A stretch of DNA of 64,000 bases from Sinorhizobium sojae CCBAU 05684 (lineage in GTDB: Bacteria; Pseudomonadota; Alphaproteobacteria; Rhizobiales; Rhizobiaceae). Location of the stretch: assembly GCF_002288525.1 (NCBI RefSeq), contig NZ_CP023068.1, forward strand, positions 124,001 through 188,000, given 5' to 3'. Below the pieces are notes generated by a model. It did not search any database, was not told where the DNA came from, and worked only from the letters and a program-made list of their open reading frames with translations. Of the stretch, positions 1 to 11,039 are shown piece by piece (the stretch's first letter is position 1; the number at the start of each line of letters is the position of its first letter). A program made the translations under genes and the position numbers.

Positions 1-567
1 GACCGCAACCTTGCTGAAGGCGTTGTCGGGCAGATGGAGCAGCTGGGCCTGAAGGTCGTGCTAAACGCGGTCGACGGCACCAAGCGGGATGCGACGCAAT
101 ATGCCGGCAAGTTCGACTGGCTCATCCGCCGCAACGACCAGGAACTGACCTCCGTCGTGCAGAACACGACCCAGCTTGCTCCGGTCGGCCCGCGCACGAG
201 CTGGCACCACCGCGCGCCGGAGAGCGGCGAGGTCGATCTTCTGCCGCACGAGAAGGAACTCGTCGACATCGTCAACAAGTTCATCGCCAGCAGCGACAAT
301 GACGAGCGTGCGCAATTGATGAGAGAGTTCCAGAAGATCTCGACGACGAACGTCGACACGGTCGGTCTGACCGAATATCCGGGCGCGCTGATCATCAACA
401 AGCGCTTCTCGAACATTCCGTCGGGTGCGCCGATCTACATGTTCAACTGGGCGGAAGACACGATCATCCGCGAAAGGGTCTTCGTCGCGGCCGACAAGCA
501 GGGCGACTACGAACTCTTCCCGGAACAGCTTCCCGGCAAGCCCGGTGAAGGTGGCCCGAGCAACTGA
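1..567 (+). CDS. agpA: Alpha-galactoside ABC transporter, substrate-binding protein (3' part)
   Basis: The reading frame is open from base 1 to the stop at 565-567, so only the last 188 codons are present; the signal peptide and N-terminal lobe lie outside the window. The residues look like the C-terminal lobe of the OppA/DppA cluster of periplasmic binding proteins (FDWLIRRNDQEL early, then TEYPGALIINKRFSNIPSGA). The two permeases and the double ATPase that follow are also of the peptide type, but the operon ends with melA. That matches the S. meliloti agp locus, whose AgpA is an OppA-like protein required for melibiose and raffinose uptake. Substrate is therefore inferred from context; a peptide substrate cannot be excluded from this fragment alone. 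Confidence 0.75.
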   Translation, partial: DRNLAEGVVGQMEQLGLKVVLNAVDGTKRDATQYAGKFDWLIRRNDQELTSVVQNTTQLAPVGPRTSWHHRAPESGEVDLLPHEKELVDIVNKFIASSDNDERAQLMREFQKISTTNVDTVGLTEYPGALIINKRFSNIPSGAPIYMFNWAEDTIIRERVFVAADKQGDYELFPEQLPGKPGEGGPSN

Positions 568-577
568 ACCTGAAGCG

Positions 578-612
578 CCCCTCCCGGCCCCGATCGGAAG
601 AGCCGGGAGGGG
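578..612 (+). other. Intercistronic hairpin between binding protein and permease genes
   Basis: CCCCTCCCGGC at 578-588 pairs perfectly with GCCGGGAGGGG at 602-612 (11 bp, 13-base loop). No T-run follows, so it is not a simple terminator. A stable hairpin just after a binding-protein gene commonly protects that mRNA segment or partly attenuates transcription, giving more binding protein than permease; that role is inferred here. Confidence 0.7.
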
Positions 613-689
613 TTACGAGCCCTTTCGCTCCATAGAGGCGAAGCCGGTTCCGGCACCGCCTCACGGAAAACAGACAGAAGGAAACGGCC

Positions 690-1697
690 ATGTTCAGGTT
701 CCTGCTGGTCCGCATCGCCTCTGCCATACCGGTCTTGTTCGTGCTGAGCGTGGTGACCTTTGCCATCATCCAGGCGCCGCCCGGGGACTATAGCGACTAT
801 ATCCGCTCGCAGCTCATCAACCAGGGCGGCGCCTCCTTCGAGGAGGCCGATGCCCAGGCGCAGGCCTATCGCAAGGAACACGGCCTCGATAAGCCGCTGC
901 CGGTCCAATACGTCAATTGGGTGACCGGCATCCTGACACGGGGCGATTTCGGCCACAGCCTCTACTATAACAAGCCGGTTGCCGACGTGGTCGGCGAACG
1001 GCTGCCGCGCACCCTAGCGCTGGCGCTCGTCTGCCATATTCTCGCCTCCGTGATCGGGATCGGCTTCGGCATCCTTGCCGCCACCCGGCAATATTCCTGG
1101 ATCGACAGCCTGCTTTCGACCGTATCCTTCCTCGGCATGACGGTGCCGCGCTTCCTGATGGCGCTGATCATCGTCTACATCCTCGTCTTCCATTTCAATG
1201 TGAGCGACATCAACAGCTTCCATTCGGCCCGCTATGGAGGCGCGCCCTGGTCTTGGGGCAAGTTCGTGGACCTGGTGAAGCATGTCTGGCCGGTGATTGC
1301 GATCGCCACTTTCGGCGGGCTCGCCTACAACATGCGCGTCATGCGGGGCAACCTGCTCGATACGTTGAACGCGCAATATGTCGAGACCGCCCGCGCCAAG
1401 GGTCTGGGCGAAGGCGCGGTCGTAATGCGGCACGCGGTGCCGAACGCGTTGCACCCGCTGATCATGTATCAGGGCGTCGTGATGCCATACATGCTGACCG
1501 GCGAGATCGAGACGGCCATTATCTTCGCGCTTCCGACCGTCGGCCCGGCGATCGTCGGTTCCATGTGGGTGGGCGACGTCTATGTGACGGCGACCTTCAT
1601 GCTGGTTCTCTCGGCAACGCTGATCCTCGGCAACATCATCGCGGACATGATGCTCGCCGCGCTTGACCCGCGCGTGCGCACGGGAGGAGGGACCTGA
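690..1697 (+). CDS. agpB: Alpha-galactoside ABC transporter permease, DppB type
   Basis: This is a 335-residue inner-membrane permease of the OppB/DppB family. It starts with a hydrophobic segment (FLLVRIASAIPVLFVLSVVT), has several further membrane spans, and carries the EAA loop that contacts the ATPase (ARAKGLGEGAVVMRHAVPNA, about residue 240). The ATG at 690 is preceded by AAGGAAA. It is separated from the binding-protein gene by a hairpin and ends 2 bases before the next permease gene, so the genes are cotranscribed. Transport of alpha-galactosides rather than peptides is inferred from the terminal melA gene. Confidence 0.85.
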   Translation: MFRFLLVRIASAIPVLFVLSVVTFAIIQAPPGDYSDYIRSQLINQGGASFEEADAQAQAYRKEHGLDKPLPVQYVNWVTGILTRGDFGHSLYYNKPVADVVGERLPRTLALALVCHILASVIGIGFGILAATRQYSWIDSLLSTVSFLGMTVPRFLMALIIVYILVFHFNVSDINSFHSARYGGAPWSWGKFVDLVKHVWPVIAIATFGGLAYNMRVMRGNLLDTLNAQYVETARAKGLGEGAVVMRHAVPNALHPLIMYQGVVMPYMLTGEIETAIIFALPTVGPAIVGSMWVGDVYVTATFMLVLSATLILGNIIADMMLAALDPRVRTGGGT

Positions 1698-1699
1698 CC

Positions 1700-2827
1700 A
1701 TGACGATCGACGTTCCAACCACGGTTCCCGTGGCGATAGAGCCGGACGAAAAGCACCATCACGAGAGCTATTCCGCCCTCGTCTGGCGGCGGCTGAAACG
1801 CTCCTGGACCGGCATGCTCGGACTCTTCCTCGTCTGCCTGCTGATCTTCATGGCGGTCTTCGCCGACTTCCTGTCGCCGGTCGATCCGAAAGCGACCGGT
1901 GTCGCCTTCGCGCCGCCGCAGGCTATCAGCTTCCATGACAAGGACGGCAATTTCGTCTTCCCGCCGAGGAGCTATCCGCTCGGCGACACGGAGGAGCTCG
2001 ACCCGATCACCTTCCAGCCGGTCGTGGGGCCGGACTATGACAATCCACAGGTCCTCGGCTTCTTCGTCAAGGGCGCGCCCTACACGCTCTTCGGGCTCAT
2101 TCCGGCCGAGCGCCATTTCTTCGGTGCCGTCGACGGATCCGCGGTGCATTTCCTCGGCACCGACAAGTTCGGCCGGGACGTGCTCTCGCGCATTCTCTAC
2201 GGCTCGCGCATCTCGCTGATGATCGCGCTCGTCGTGGTCACCATAGTCACCGTGGTCGGCACGACCGTCGGAATGGTCTCGGGCTATTTCGGCGGGCGCT
2301 TCGATGCCTGGACACAGCGCTTCGTCGAACTCGTGCTCGCCTTCCCGCAATTGCCGCTCTATCTGGCGCTTGCCTCGTTGATCCCGGTGACCGCGCCGAC
2401 CAATGTCTTCCTTGCCTTCGTCGTCGTTGTGATGTCGGCGCTCGGCTGGGCGCAGATGTCGCGCGAGGTGCGCGGGAAGACGCTGGCGCTCGCCCGCATC
2501 GACTATGTGCGCGCGGCGATCGCGATCGGCGCAACCGACCGGCGCATCATCTTCCAGCACATCTTCCCGAATGTGATGAGCCACGTGATCGTCGCGGTGA
2601 CGCTCGCGATCCCGCAGGTCGTGCTGCTCGAATCCTTCCTCGGCTTCCTCGGCTTTGCGGTGAAGCCGCCGCTGATTTCCTGGGGACTGATGCTGCAGGA
2701 TACGGCGACCTATTCGGTCATCGGCTCCTATCCCTGGATCCTCTCGCCCGTCGCCTTCGTGCTCGTCACCGTGTTCGCCTTCAACGCGCTGGGTGACGGG
2801 CTCCGCGACGCAATCGACCCCTATTGA
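1700..2827 (+). CDS. agpC: Alpha-galactoside ABC transporter permease, DppC type
   Basis: This 375-residue second permease subunit belongs to the OppC/DppC family. An N-terminal span (about residues 35-55) is followed by an unusually long periplasmic segment of roughly 90 residues before the conserved LGTDKFGRDVLSRILYGSR stretch; classical DppC proteins are nearer 300 residues. The EAA loop reads AIAIGATDRRIIFQHIFPN. The ATG at 1700 follows the agpB stop by two bases and has GGAGG just upstream. It should form the membrane pore with the DppB-type partner encoded before it. Confidence 0.85.
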   Translation: MTIDVPTTVPVAIEPDEKHHHESYSALVWRRLKRSWTGMLGLFLVCLLIFMAVFADFLSPVDPKATGVAFAPPQAISFHDKDGNFVFPPRSYPLGDTEELDPITFQPVVGPDYDNPQVLGFFVKGAPYTLFGLIPAERHFFGAVDGSAVHFLGTDKFGRDVLSRILYGSRISLMIALVVVTIVTVVGTTVGMVSGYFGGRFDAWTQRFVELVLAFPQLPLYLALASLIPVTAPTNVFLAFVVVVMSALGWAQMSREVRGKTLALARIDYVRAAIAIGATDRRIIFQHIFPNVMSHVIVAVTLAIPQVVLLESFLGFLGFAVKPPLISWGLMLQDTATYSVIGSYPWILSPVAFVLVTVFAFNALGDGLRDAIDPY

Positions 2828-2838
2828 GGAGCGCGCCG

Positions 2839-4509
2839 ATGCCAACGATCGAAAGCACTGTGCTGGTACCGGAAGAACGGCGGGACCGTCATACGAAGGA
2901 TACGCGGCCGATCATCGACGCGCGCCGCGTCGCCGTCACCTTCAAGGTGGAGAACGGCACGGTCGAGGCGGTGAAGGACGTGTCCTTCCAGCTCTATCGC
3001 GGCGAGACGGTGGCGATCGTCGGCGAGTCCGGCTCCGGCAAGTCCGTCACGGCCCGCACGGTGATGGGTCTCCTGTCCAAGCGTGCCACGATCGCCTCGC
3101 ATTCGCGCATCGAATATGAGGGCAGGGATGTCTTGAAGTTCTCCAAGCGAGAGCGGCGGGCGCTGCGCGGCGACCGCATTTCGATGATCTTCCAGGAGCC
3201 GATGAGCTCGCTGAACCCGGTTTACACGGTCGGTAGCCAGATCATCGAGGCGATCCGGGCGCATCGCCGGGTGAGCCGCCGCGCGGCCGCAGAGCGGGCG
3301 CTGGAACTGCTTCGCCACGTCCAGATCCCCGACCCTGAAGCACGGCTCAATCAATATCCGCACCAGCTTTCCGGCGGCCAGCGCCAGCGCGTGATGATCG
3401 CCATGGCGCTCGCGAACGATCCCGACGTGCTGATCGCCGACGAGCCGACGACGGCGCTCGACGTCACGGTGCAGGCGCAGATCCTGAACCTGATCCGCGG
3501 ATTGCAGCAGGAACTCGGCATGGCCGTGATCCTGATTACCCACGACCTGACGGTGGTGCGACAATTCTCCGACTATGTTTATGTGATGCAACGCGGCGAG
3601 GTGAAGGAGCATAACACCACTGAAGCGCTTTTCGCCGATCCGCAGCACGCCTATACGCGCCGGCTTCTTGCGTCCGAGCCCTCCGGTTCGGCCAATCCAC
3701 TGCCGGACAATGCGCCGATCGTGCTCGACGGGCGCGACGTTCGGGTCACCTTCATGCTGAAGAAGGGCGGCTTCTTCAAGCCGGAGCTGAAGGAGCTCGT
3801 CGCCGTCGATAGCCTGAGCCTCAACCTGCGTCGACACGAGACGCTCGGCCTCGTCGGCGAGTCCGGTTCCGGCAAGACCACCTTCGGCCAGGCGCTGATC
3901 CGGTTGATCGGCAATGACGGCGGCGAAATCTATTTCGACGGCCAGTCGATCCACGACAGAGACCGTAGAGGCATGCGGCCGCTCCGATCGAAAATCCAGA
4001 TCGTCTTCCAGGATCCGTTTGCCTCGCTCAATCCGCGCATGTCTATCGGCCAGATTATCGAGGAAGGGCTGATCGTCAACGGCATCGGTGAGAACCGGAA
4101 GGACCGACTGGCGCGGGTGCAGGACGCGCTCGTCAGCGCCGGGCTGCCGGCCAATATCCTGTCGCGCTTCCCGCACGAGTTCTCCGGCGGTCAGCGCCAG
4201 CGCATCGCCATCGCCCGCGCCATCGCGCTCGAACCGGAATTCATCCTGCTCGACGAGCCAACCTCGGCGCTCGACCTCTCGGTTCAGGCCCAGATTATCG
4301 AGCTGTTGCGCAAGCTGCAGGACGAGCGAGGCCTGAGCTACCTCTTCATCTCCCACGATCTGAAAGTCGTGCGCGCGCTCTGCCATCGCGTCGTGGTGAT
4401 GCAGCACGGCAAGATCGTCGAAGAGGGGCCCGTGAGCGAAATCCTTACCAATCCTAAGACTGCCTACACGGAGCGGCTGGTCAGAGCCGCCTTCGATGTG
4501 GCCGCATGA
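2839..4509 (+). CDS. agpD: Alpha-galactoside ABC transporter, fused double ATPase
   Basis: This cytoplasmic protein of 556 residues joins two oligopeptide-type ABC ATPases (DppD- and DppF-like) in one chain. The first copy has Walker A GESGSGKS at residues 62-69 and signature LSGGQRQR; the second has GESGSGKTT and [14 protein letters not shown], each followed by a Walker B ending in DEPT. It would energise both permeases without a separate second ATPase. I chose the ATG at 2839, which has GAGGAG 8 bases upstream; a TTG at 2824 is in frame but overlaps the preceding stop. Only 23 bases separate it from melA. Confidence 0.85.
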   Translation: MPTIESTVLVPEERRDRHTKDTRPIIDARRVAVTFKVENGTVEAVKDVSFQLYRGETVAIVGESGSGKSVTARTVMGLLSKRATIASHSRIEYEGRDVLKFSKRERRALRGDRISMIFQEPMSSLNPVYTVGSQIIEAIRAHRRVSRRAAAERALELLRHVQIPDPEARLNQYPHQLSGGQRQRVMIAMALANDPDVLIADEPTTALDVTVQAQILNLIRGLQQELGMAVILITHDLTVVRQFSDYVYVMQRGEVKEHNTTEALFADPQHAYTRRLLASEPSGSANPLPDNAPIVLDGRDVRVTFMLKKGGFFKPELKELVAVDSLSLNLRRHETLGLVGESGSGKTTFGQALIRLIGNDGGEIYFDGQSIHDRDRRGMRPLRSKIQIVFQDPFASLNPRMSIGQIIEEGLIVNGIGENRKDRLARVQDALVSAGLPANILSRFPHEFSGGQRQRIAIARAIALEPEFILLDEPTSALDLSVQAQIIELLRKLQDERGLSYLFISHDLKVVRALCHRVVVMQHGKIVEEGPVSEILTNPKTAYTERLVRAAFDVAA

Positions 4510-4532
4510 CCGTTTAAGAACAGAGGTATCAT

Positions 4533-5906
4533 ATGACCAGGCAACCCAAGATCACCTTTATCGGCGCGGGCTCGACCGTTTTCATGAAGAACATCATCGG
4601 CGACCTTTTACAGCGGCCGGCCCTTTCGGGCGCCACCATCGCGCTGATGGACTTGAACCCGGAGCGTCTTGCAGAGAGCGAGATCGTCGCCGGTAAGCTG
4701 GTGCGCACACTCGGCGCGCAGGCGAAGGTGGAGACACATTCGAACCAGCTGAAGGCGCTTGAAGGGGCCGACTTCGTCGTCGTCGCCTTCCAGATCGGCG
4801 GCTACGAGCCTTGCACGGTCACCGATTTCGAGGTGCCGAAGAAATACGGGCTGCGCCAGACGATCGCCGACACGCTCGGCGTCGGTGGCATCATGCGGGG
4901 CTTACGCACCGTGCCGCATCTCTGGCGGATCTGTGAGGACATGCTCGAAGTCTGCCCGGAGGCGATCCTCCTGCAATATGTGAACCCGATGGCGATCAAC
5001 ACCTGGGCGATCGCCGAGAAATATCCGGAGATCAAGCAGGTCGGCCTCTGCCACTCCGTTCAGGGTACCGCCTTCGAGCTTGCCCGCGACCTCGATATTC
5101 CCTTGGACGAAATCCGCTACCGCGCCGCCGGCATCAATCACATGGCGTTCTATCTCAAGTTCGAGCAACGCCAGAAGGACGGCAGCTATCGCGACCTCTA
5201 TCCGGACCTGATCCGCGGCTATCGCGAAGGGCGGTTCCCGAAGCCCAGCCACTGGAACCCGCGCTGCCCGAACAAGGTCCGCTATGAGATGCTGACGCGG
5301 CTCGGCTATTTCGTCACCGAAAGCTCCGAGCATTTCGCCGAATACACGCCCTATTTCATCAAGGACGGCCGCCCCGACCTGATTGAGAAATTCGGCATCC
5401 CGCTCGACGAATATCCGAAGCGCTGCATCGAGCAGATCGAGCGCTGGAAGGGCCAGGCGGCCGCCTACAAGGAGGCCGAGACGATCGAGGTTTCCGAGAG
5501 CCACGAATACGCCTCGTCGATCATGAATTCGGTCTGGACCGGCGAGCCTTCGGTGATCTACGGCAACCTCAGGAACAATGGCTGCATCACCTCGCTACCG
5601 GAAAACTGCGCGGCGGAAGTGCCGTGCCTCGTCGATGCCTCGGGCATCCAGCCGACCTATATCGGCGCCCTGCCGCCGCAACTGACCGCACTCATCCGCA
5701 CGAACGTCAACGTCCAGGAACTGACGGTACACGCACTTGTTACCGAGAACCGCGAGCATCTCTATCATGCGGCGATGATGGATCCGCATACGGCGGCCGA
5801 GCTCGACCTCGACCAGATCTGGTCGCTCGTCGACGACCTGCTCGCCGCCCATCGCGACTGGATCCCGGAATGGGCGCGGGTTTCGAAGAAGGTTGCGGCC
5901 GCCTGA
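4533..5906 (+). CDS. melA: Alpha-galactosidase, glycoside hydrolase family 4
   Basis: A 457-residue cytoplasmic enzyme that hydrolyses melibiose and related alpha-galactosides using NAD+ and Mn2+ by redox-assisted cleavage. The dinucleotide motif FIGAGSTVF is at residues 9-17. The metal ligands expected for GH4 are Cys173 in GLCHSVQG and His203 in INHMAF. The sequence tracks recalled E. coli MelA over its full length (for example YEPCTVTDFEV and SSEHFAEYTP), giving a firm assignment. The ATG at 4533 is preceded by AGAGG. It is the last gene of the agp operon, and a terminator follows at once. Transported sugars would be hydrolysed inside the cell. Confidence 0.93.
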   Translation: MTRQPKITFIGAGSTVFMKNIIGDLLQRPALSGATIALMDLNPERLAESEIVAGKLVRTLGAQAKVETHSNQLKALEGADFVVVAFQIGGYEPCTVTDFEVPKKYGLRQTIADTLGVGGIMRGLRTVPHLWRICEDMLEVCPEAILLQYVNPMAINTWAIAEKYPEIKQVGLCHSVQGTAFELARDLDIPLDEIRYRAAGINHMAFYLKFEQRQKDGSYRDLYPDLIRGYREGRFPKPSHWNPRCPNKVRYEMLTRLGYFVTESSEHFAEYTPYFIKDGRPDLIEKFGIPLDEYPKRCIEQIERWKGQAAAYKEAETIEVSESHEYASSIMNSVWTGEPSVIYGNLRNNGCITSLPENCAAEVPCLVDASGIQPTYIGALPPQLTALIRTNVNVQELTVHALVTENREHLYHAAMMDPHTAAELDLDQIWSLVDDLLAAHRDWIPEWARVSKKVAAA

Positions 5907-5935
5907 CTTCTTTCTCCCGGTCAGGCGACCAGATG

Positions 5936-5963
5936 GCCCCGGCACGGAAGTTCCGGGGCTTTT
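5936..5963 (+). terminator. Rho-independent terminator after melA
   Basis: GCCCCGG (5936-5942) pairs with CCGGGGC (5953-5959) and is followed directly by TTTT. It lies 30 bases after the melA stop and closes the agp-melA operon. Confidence 0.8.
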
Positions 5964-5984
5964 CTCCTTGATGGGGTTTGCCCC

Positions 5985-6170
5985 GCATCCGGCCTGCCGG
6001 CCACCTTCTCCCCCCATGCAGGGCGAAGGAGACTCGCGGCGCCCACATGCCCAAAAGAGCTCCAGCTATGGCAGGCCCGCGGATCACGGTGGGCGTTCAC
6101 CGGTAGCGACAAATGGCGACGATGTCCCCTCGCCCCGCTTGTGGGGAGAGGGCTTGGTGAGGGGCGACAC
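5985..6170. repeat. Rhizobial intergenic palindromic repeat (mosaic)
   Basis: The space between the convergent melA and thiE genes holds two short GC-rich palindromic units: one near 6002-6031 (CTTCTCCC paired with GGGCGAAGGAG) and one at 6126-6166 (CCCCTCGCCCCGC paired with GGGGAGAGGG, then GGTGAGGGGC). The second is the type of mosaic repeat scattered between rhizobial genes. It has no coding potential, and its function is unknown. Confidence 0.6.
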
Positions 6171-6776
6171 TCACCGCCACGCCTCCGTCTTCCGGATCCA
6201 CTCCTTTGTTCTACCCTCCGGATCGGCATTCAACGTAATGTCCGTCACCACCGCCGCGCTATCCGCACCATGGGCAAACACCCCGTCGATCCGCTCCGGA
6301 TTGAGCCCGCCGATCGCGACGAGCGGCAGCGGTCCGGTGCGCTTGCGCCACACGGCAAGCCGGTCGAGCCCCTGCGGTGCCCATTTCATTTTCTTGAGGA
6401 TCGTCGGGTAGATCGGCCCGAGCGCGACATAATCCGGGTCCGCCGCGAGCGCCGTTTCGAGTTCCGCCTCGTCATGGGTACTGAGCCCGAGTTTCAGCCC
6501 GGCCGCGCGGATCGCTGCGACGTCGGCTTCCGCCAGGTCCTCCTGGCCGAGATGAACGAAATCGCAGCCTTCCTCTATTGCCAGACGCCAATAGTCATTG
6601 ACGATCAGCTGGCAGTCGTGCGCCGCGCAGATCGCCCTGGCTGCACGGATCTCGCTGCGGATGTCTTCGTCGCTCAAATCCTTGATCCGAAGTTGCACCA
6701 GTTTGACTCCGAGCGGCACGAGGCGTTCGATCCAGGCGGTGCTGTCGACGATGAGATAGAAGGGGTCGAACTTCAC
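6171..6776 (-). CDS. thiE: Thiamine-phosphate synthase family protein
   Basis: A 201-residue TIM-barrel protein of the ThiE family, which joins HMP-PP and thiazole phosphate to make thiamine phosphate. Family marks are VQLRIKD near residue 30, VNDYWRLA near residue 63, HLGQEDL near residue 78, and GPIYPT. I placed the start at the GTG at 6774-6776, which overlaps the thiG stop (GTGA), a normal coupled arrangement. It is the last gene of thiC-thiO-thiS-thiG-thiE. No thiD is present here, so the HMP kinase must be encoded elsewhere. Confidence 0.9.
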   Translation of the reverse strand: MKFDPFYLIVDSTAWIERLVPLGVKLVQLRIKDLSDEDIRSEIRAARAICAAHDCQLIVNDYWRLAIEEGCDFVHLGQEDLAEADVAAIRAAGLKLGLSTHDEAELETALAADPDYVALGPIYPTILKKMKWAPQGLDRLAVWRKRTGPLPLVAIGGLNPERIDGVFAHGADSAAVVTDITLNADPEGRTKEWIRKTEAWR

Positions 6777-7546
6777 GAGAACACCGCCTTTCCGATGACC
6801 GGGGTCGAGGGGACGGCCATGTCGCGTGGCTCCAGCATGCCGGCGTGAAAGGCCGCATGGCCGGCGTCGATCGCCTTGGCGAAGGCTTCCGCCATGGCGG
6901 CCGGATCGGCGGCGCCGGCGACCGCCGTGTTGAGCAGCACCGCGTCGTAGCCAAGCTCCATGACCGCTGCGGCATGGGAGGGGCGGCCGATCCCCGCGTC
7001 CACGATCAGCGGCACGTCCGGATATTCCGCGCGCATCGCCCGCAGTGCGGGCAGGTTCTGCGGACCCATGGCGCTGCCGATCGGCGCGCACCAGGGCATC
7101 AGCACCTTGCAGCCGGCGTTCAGCAGCCGTTCGGCGACGACGAGGTCGTCGGTCGTATAGGGGAATACCTCGAAGCCTTCGCCGACGAGGATGCGTGCCG
7201 CCTCAACCAGGCCGAAGACGTCCGGCTGCAGTGTGTCGTGGTGGCCGATCACCTCGAGCTTGATCCAGCTGGTCGAGAAAACCTCGCGCGCCATCTTCGC
7301 CGTCAGCACCGCTTCCGAGACCGAATGGCAGCCGGCGGTATTCGGCAGCACGCGCACGCCGAGCTCGCGGATGAGCTCAAAGAAGGTGCCGCCAGCGCGC
7401 CCGCCCGCGGTCTCGCGCCGCAGCGACACGGTGACGATGTCGATTGCCGACCGGCGCACCGCTTCGGCCAGAATTGCGGGCGAGGGGTAGCGGGCGGTGC
7501 CGAGCAGGAGTCTGGAGCGGACTTCGGTTCCATAGAAATGCGGCAT
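6773..7546 (-). CDS. thiG: Thiazole synthase
   Basis: This 257-residue TIM-barrel enzyme builds the thiazole phosphate ring from deoxyxylulose 5-phosphate, dehydroglycine (supplied by ThiO) and the ThiS thiocarboxylate. The expected Schiff-base lysine lies in SWIKLEVIG (about residue 95). The typical PNTAGC, PYTTDD and [10 protein letters not shown] segments are all present. The length matches the family. It lies between thiS and thiE and is translationally coupled to thiE. Confidence 0.95.
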   Translation of the reverse strand: MPHFYGTEVRSRLLLGTARYPSPAILAEAVRRSAIDIVTVSLRRETAGGRAGGTFFELIRELGVRVLPNTAGCHSVSEAVLTAKMAREVFSTSWIKLEVIGHHDTLQPDVFGLVEAARILVGEGFEVFPYTTDDLVVAERLLNAGCKVLMPWCAPIGSAMGPQNLPALRAMRAEYPDVPLIVDAGIGRPSHAAAVMELGYDAVLLNTAVAGAADPAAMAEAFAKAIDAGHAAFHAGMLEPRDMAVPSTPVIGKAVFS

Positions 7547-7548
7547 CG

Positions 7549-7746
7549 TCAGCCTCCCTGCATCGGAGACAGGATTTCGATGCGGTCGCTGTCGTTGAGT
7601 CTGTGGTTGCGGCGATCGGTCCTGTGCACCAGATCGCCGTTGACAGCGGTGGCGAGCCAGTCGCCCTCGTAGTCGAGCAGCGCCAGCAGATCGGCCAGCG
7701 TGTCGGCCTCGAGCTCATGGACTTCGCCATTGACGGTCAGTCTCAT
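7549..7746 (-). CDS. thiS: Sulfur carrier protein ThiS
   Basis: A 65-residue ubiquitin-like protein that carries sulfur as a C-terminal thiocarboxylate to ThiG. It begins MRLTVNGE and ends in the required Gly-Gly (SPMQGG). The start overlaps the thiO stop by four bases (ATGA), and thiG begins two bases after its stop, so thiO, thiS and thiG are tightly coupled. It needs activation by a ThiF-type adenylyltransferase, which is not encoded in this window. Confidence 0.93.
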   Translation of the reverse strand: MRLTVNGEVHELEADTLADLLALLDYEGDWLATAVNGDLVHRTDRRNHRLNDSDRIEILSPMQGG

Positions 7747-8717
7747 CGGGCATGTCCTCCTGGATTTGGTTGGCCAAGGGCGAGTGCGGCGACCTCCGCG
7801 GCCAAAGCCGGCGACAGCAGGAAGCCGTGGCGGTAGAGCCCGTTGACCGTGATCGTGTCCTGGTGCCGGCTGACCCGCGGCAGGTTGTCGGCAAAGGCGG
7901 GGCGCACGCCTGTGCCGGCCTCTACGAGCCGCGCTTCGGCGAAGGCCGGATGCAGCGCATAGGCGGCGTTCAGGAACTCCATCAGCGAGCGGGCGGTGAT
8001 GGGACCGGCGTCGTCGCTCTCGACCATGGTCGCCCCGCACATGAACAGGCCGTCGCCGCGGGGCACGATGTAGAGTGGGATTCGCGGATGCAGCAGGCGG
8101 ACGGGCCGCATAAGCGCGACCTCGCTCGTCTCGAGATAGAGCATTTCACCCCGCACACCGCGCAGCTCCGCGATCTCGCCGATCCGCGCCGCGCCGGTGC
8201 AGTCGACGGTCAGGTCGTAATCGCCTTCTGCGCCATTGGTGAGGAAGGATACGCCTTGCGCTTCAAGCCCTTTCCGAAGGCCCGAGAGCGCCCGCCGCGG
8301 GTCGAGATGCGCTTCCTCCGGAAAGAACAGCGCCTCCGTGAAACGCCCGACGAGCGCCGGCTCGAGGGCGGCGATCTCCTCCGCGCCGACCCAGCGAAAT
8401 CCCGAGGTGCGCGATGCGAAACGCCTGAGCTCGCCGCCGTCGCGAGGCCGTGCGACGACGAGCGTGCCTTTGCGGTGGACCTCTCCGGCGGGAAGGGCCG
8501 CCTCCCACCAGTCAGCGGCCGTCACTCCGCGGGTGAGCACGCTTTCATCGGCGCTTTCGCGCTCGCACCAGGGCGCCAGCATGCCGCCCGCATACCACGA
8601 TGCGGCGGCGGCAAAGCCGGGGGAGCGATCGAGGATTTCGACCTCGGCGCCTCGCGCAACGAGCTCACGGGCGGCCGTGAGGCCGGCGACGCCGGCCCCC
8701 TTGATCAGCACGCGCAT
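7743..8717 (-). CDS. thiO: Glycine oxidase ThiO
   Basis: A 324-residue FAD enzyme of the DAO family that oxidises glycine to dehydroglycine for thiazole formation. The Rossmann motif GAGVAGLTAARE sits at the N-terminus, and GHxF-type residues (YRHGFLLSPALA) lie near the C-terminus. I took the ATG at 8715-8717, two bases after the thiC stop; a GTG at 8721-8723 is also in frame. Presence of ThiO instead of ThiH marks the aerobic version of the pathway. Confidence 0.92.
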   Translation of the reverse strand: MRVLIKGAGVAGLTAARELVARGAEVEILDRSPGFAAAASWYAGGMLAPWCERESADESVLTRGVTAADWWEAALPAGEVHRKGTLVVARPRDGGELRRFASRTSGFRWVGAEEIAALEPALVGRFTEALFFPEEAHLDPRRALSGLRKGLEAQGVSFLTNGAEGDYDLTVDCTGAARIGEIAELRGVRGEMLYLETSEVALMRPVRLLHPRIPLYIVPRGDGLFMCGATMVESDDAGPITARSLMEFLNAAYALHPAFAEARLVEAGTGVRPAFADNLPRVSRHQDTITVNGLYRHGFLLSPALAAEVAALALGQPNPGGHAR

Positions 8718-8719
8718 CC

Positions 8720-10752
<2,033 letters not shown>

Positions 10753-11039
10753 AATGACGCCCATAGTCACCGATATCGCCGCGCCGTCAAGATGGTTTTT
10801 CGAGCTCCAGCGAGACATTGGCAGTGGACTGCCCGCGTTTCTCGCCTCCCGTTTGGTTGGAACATCAAGGCGCAGGGACTATTCTTCCTTAGAAACTGAT
10901 TGCGATCAGTGCGGTCAGGCGCAGCCTTGGCGATAGTGGACGGAACGGTAATAAGGAGCGTGTCCTGATCAGAAAGCTCAGGGAGAAGGCCTTCCACTGG
11001 CGGAGGCGAAAGTGGGGAAAACAGCCCGGGTCGACTCCC

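Noticed and set aside
1580..2845. Very long minus-strand frame opposite the permease genes
   Set aside because: Antisense shadow of agpC with a His/Arg/Asp-rich sequence; the plus-strand genes are unmistakable.
2821..4407. 528-codon minus-strand frame opposite the double ATPase gene
   Set aside because: Shadow frame; no domain, and the sense strand encodes two complete ABC ATPases.
6126..6166. CRISPR-like repeat
   Set aside because: Only two diverged palindromic units without regular spacers; it is an intergenic mosaic repeat.
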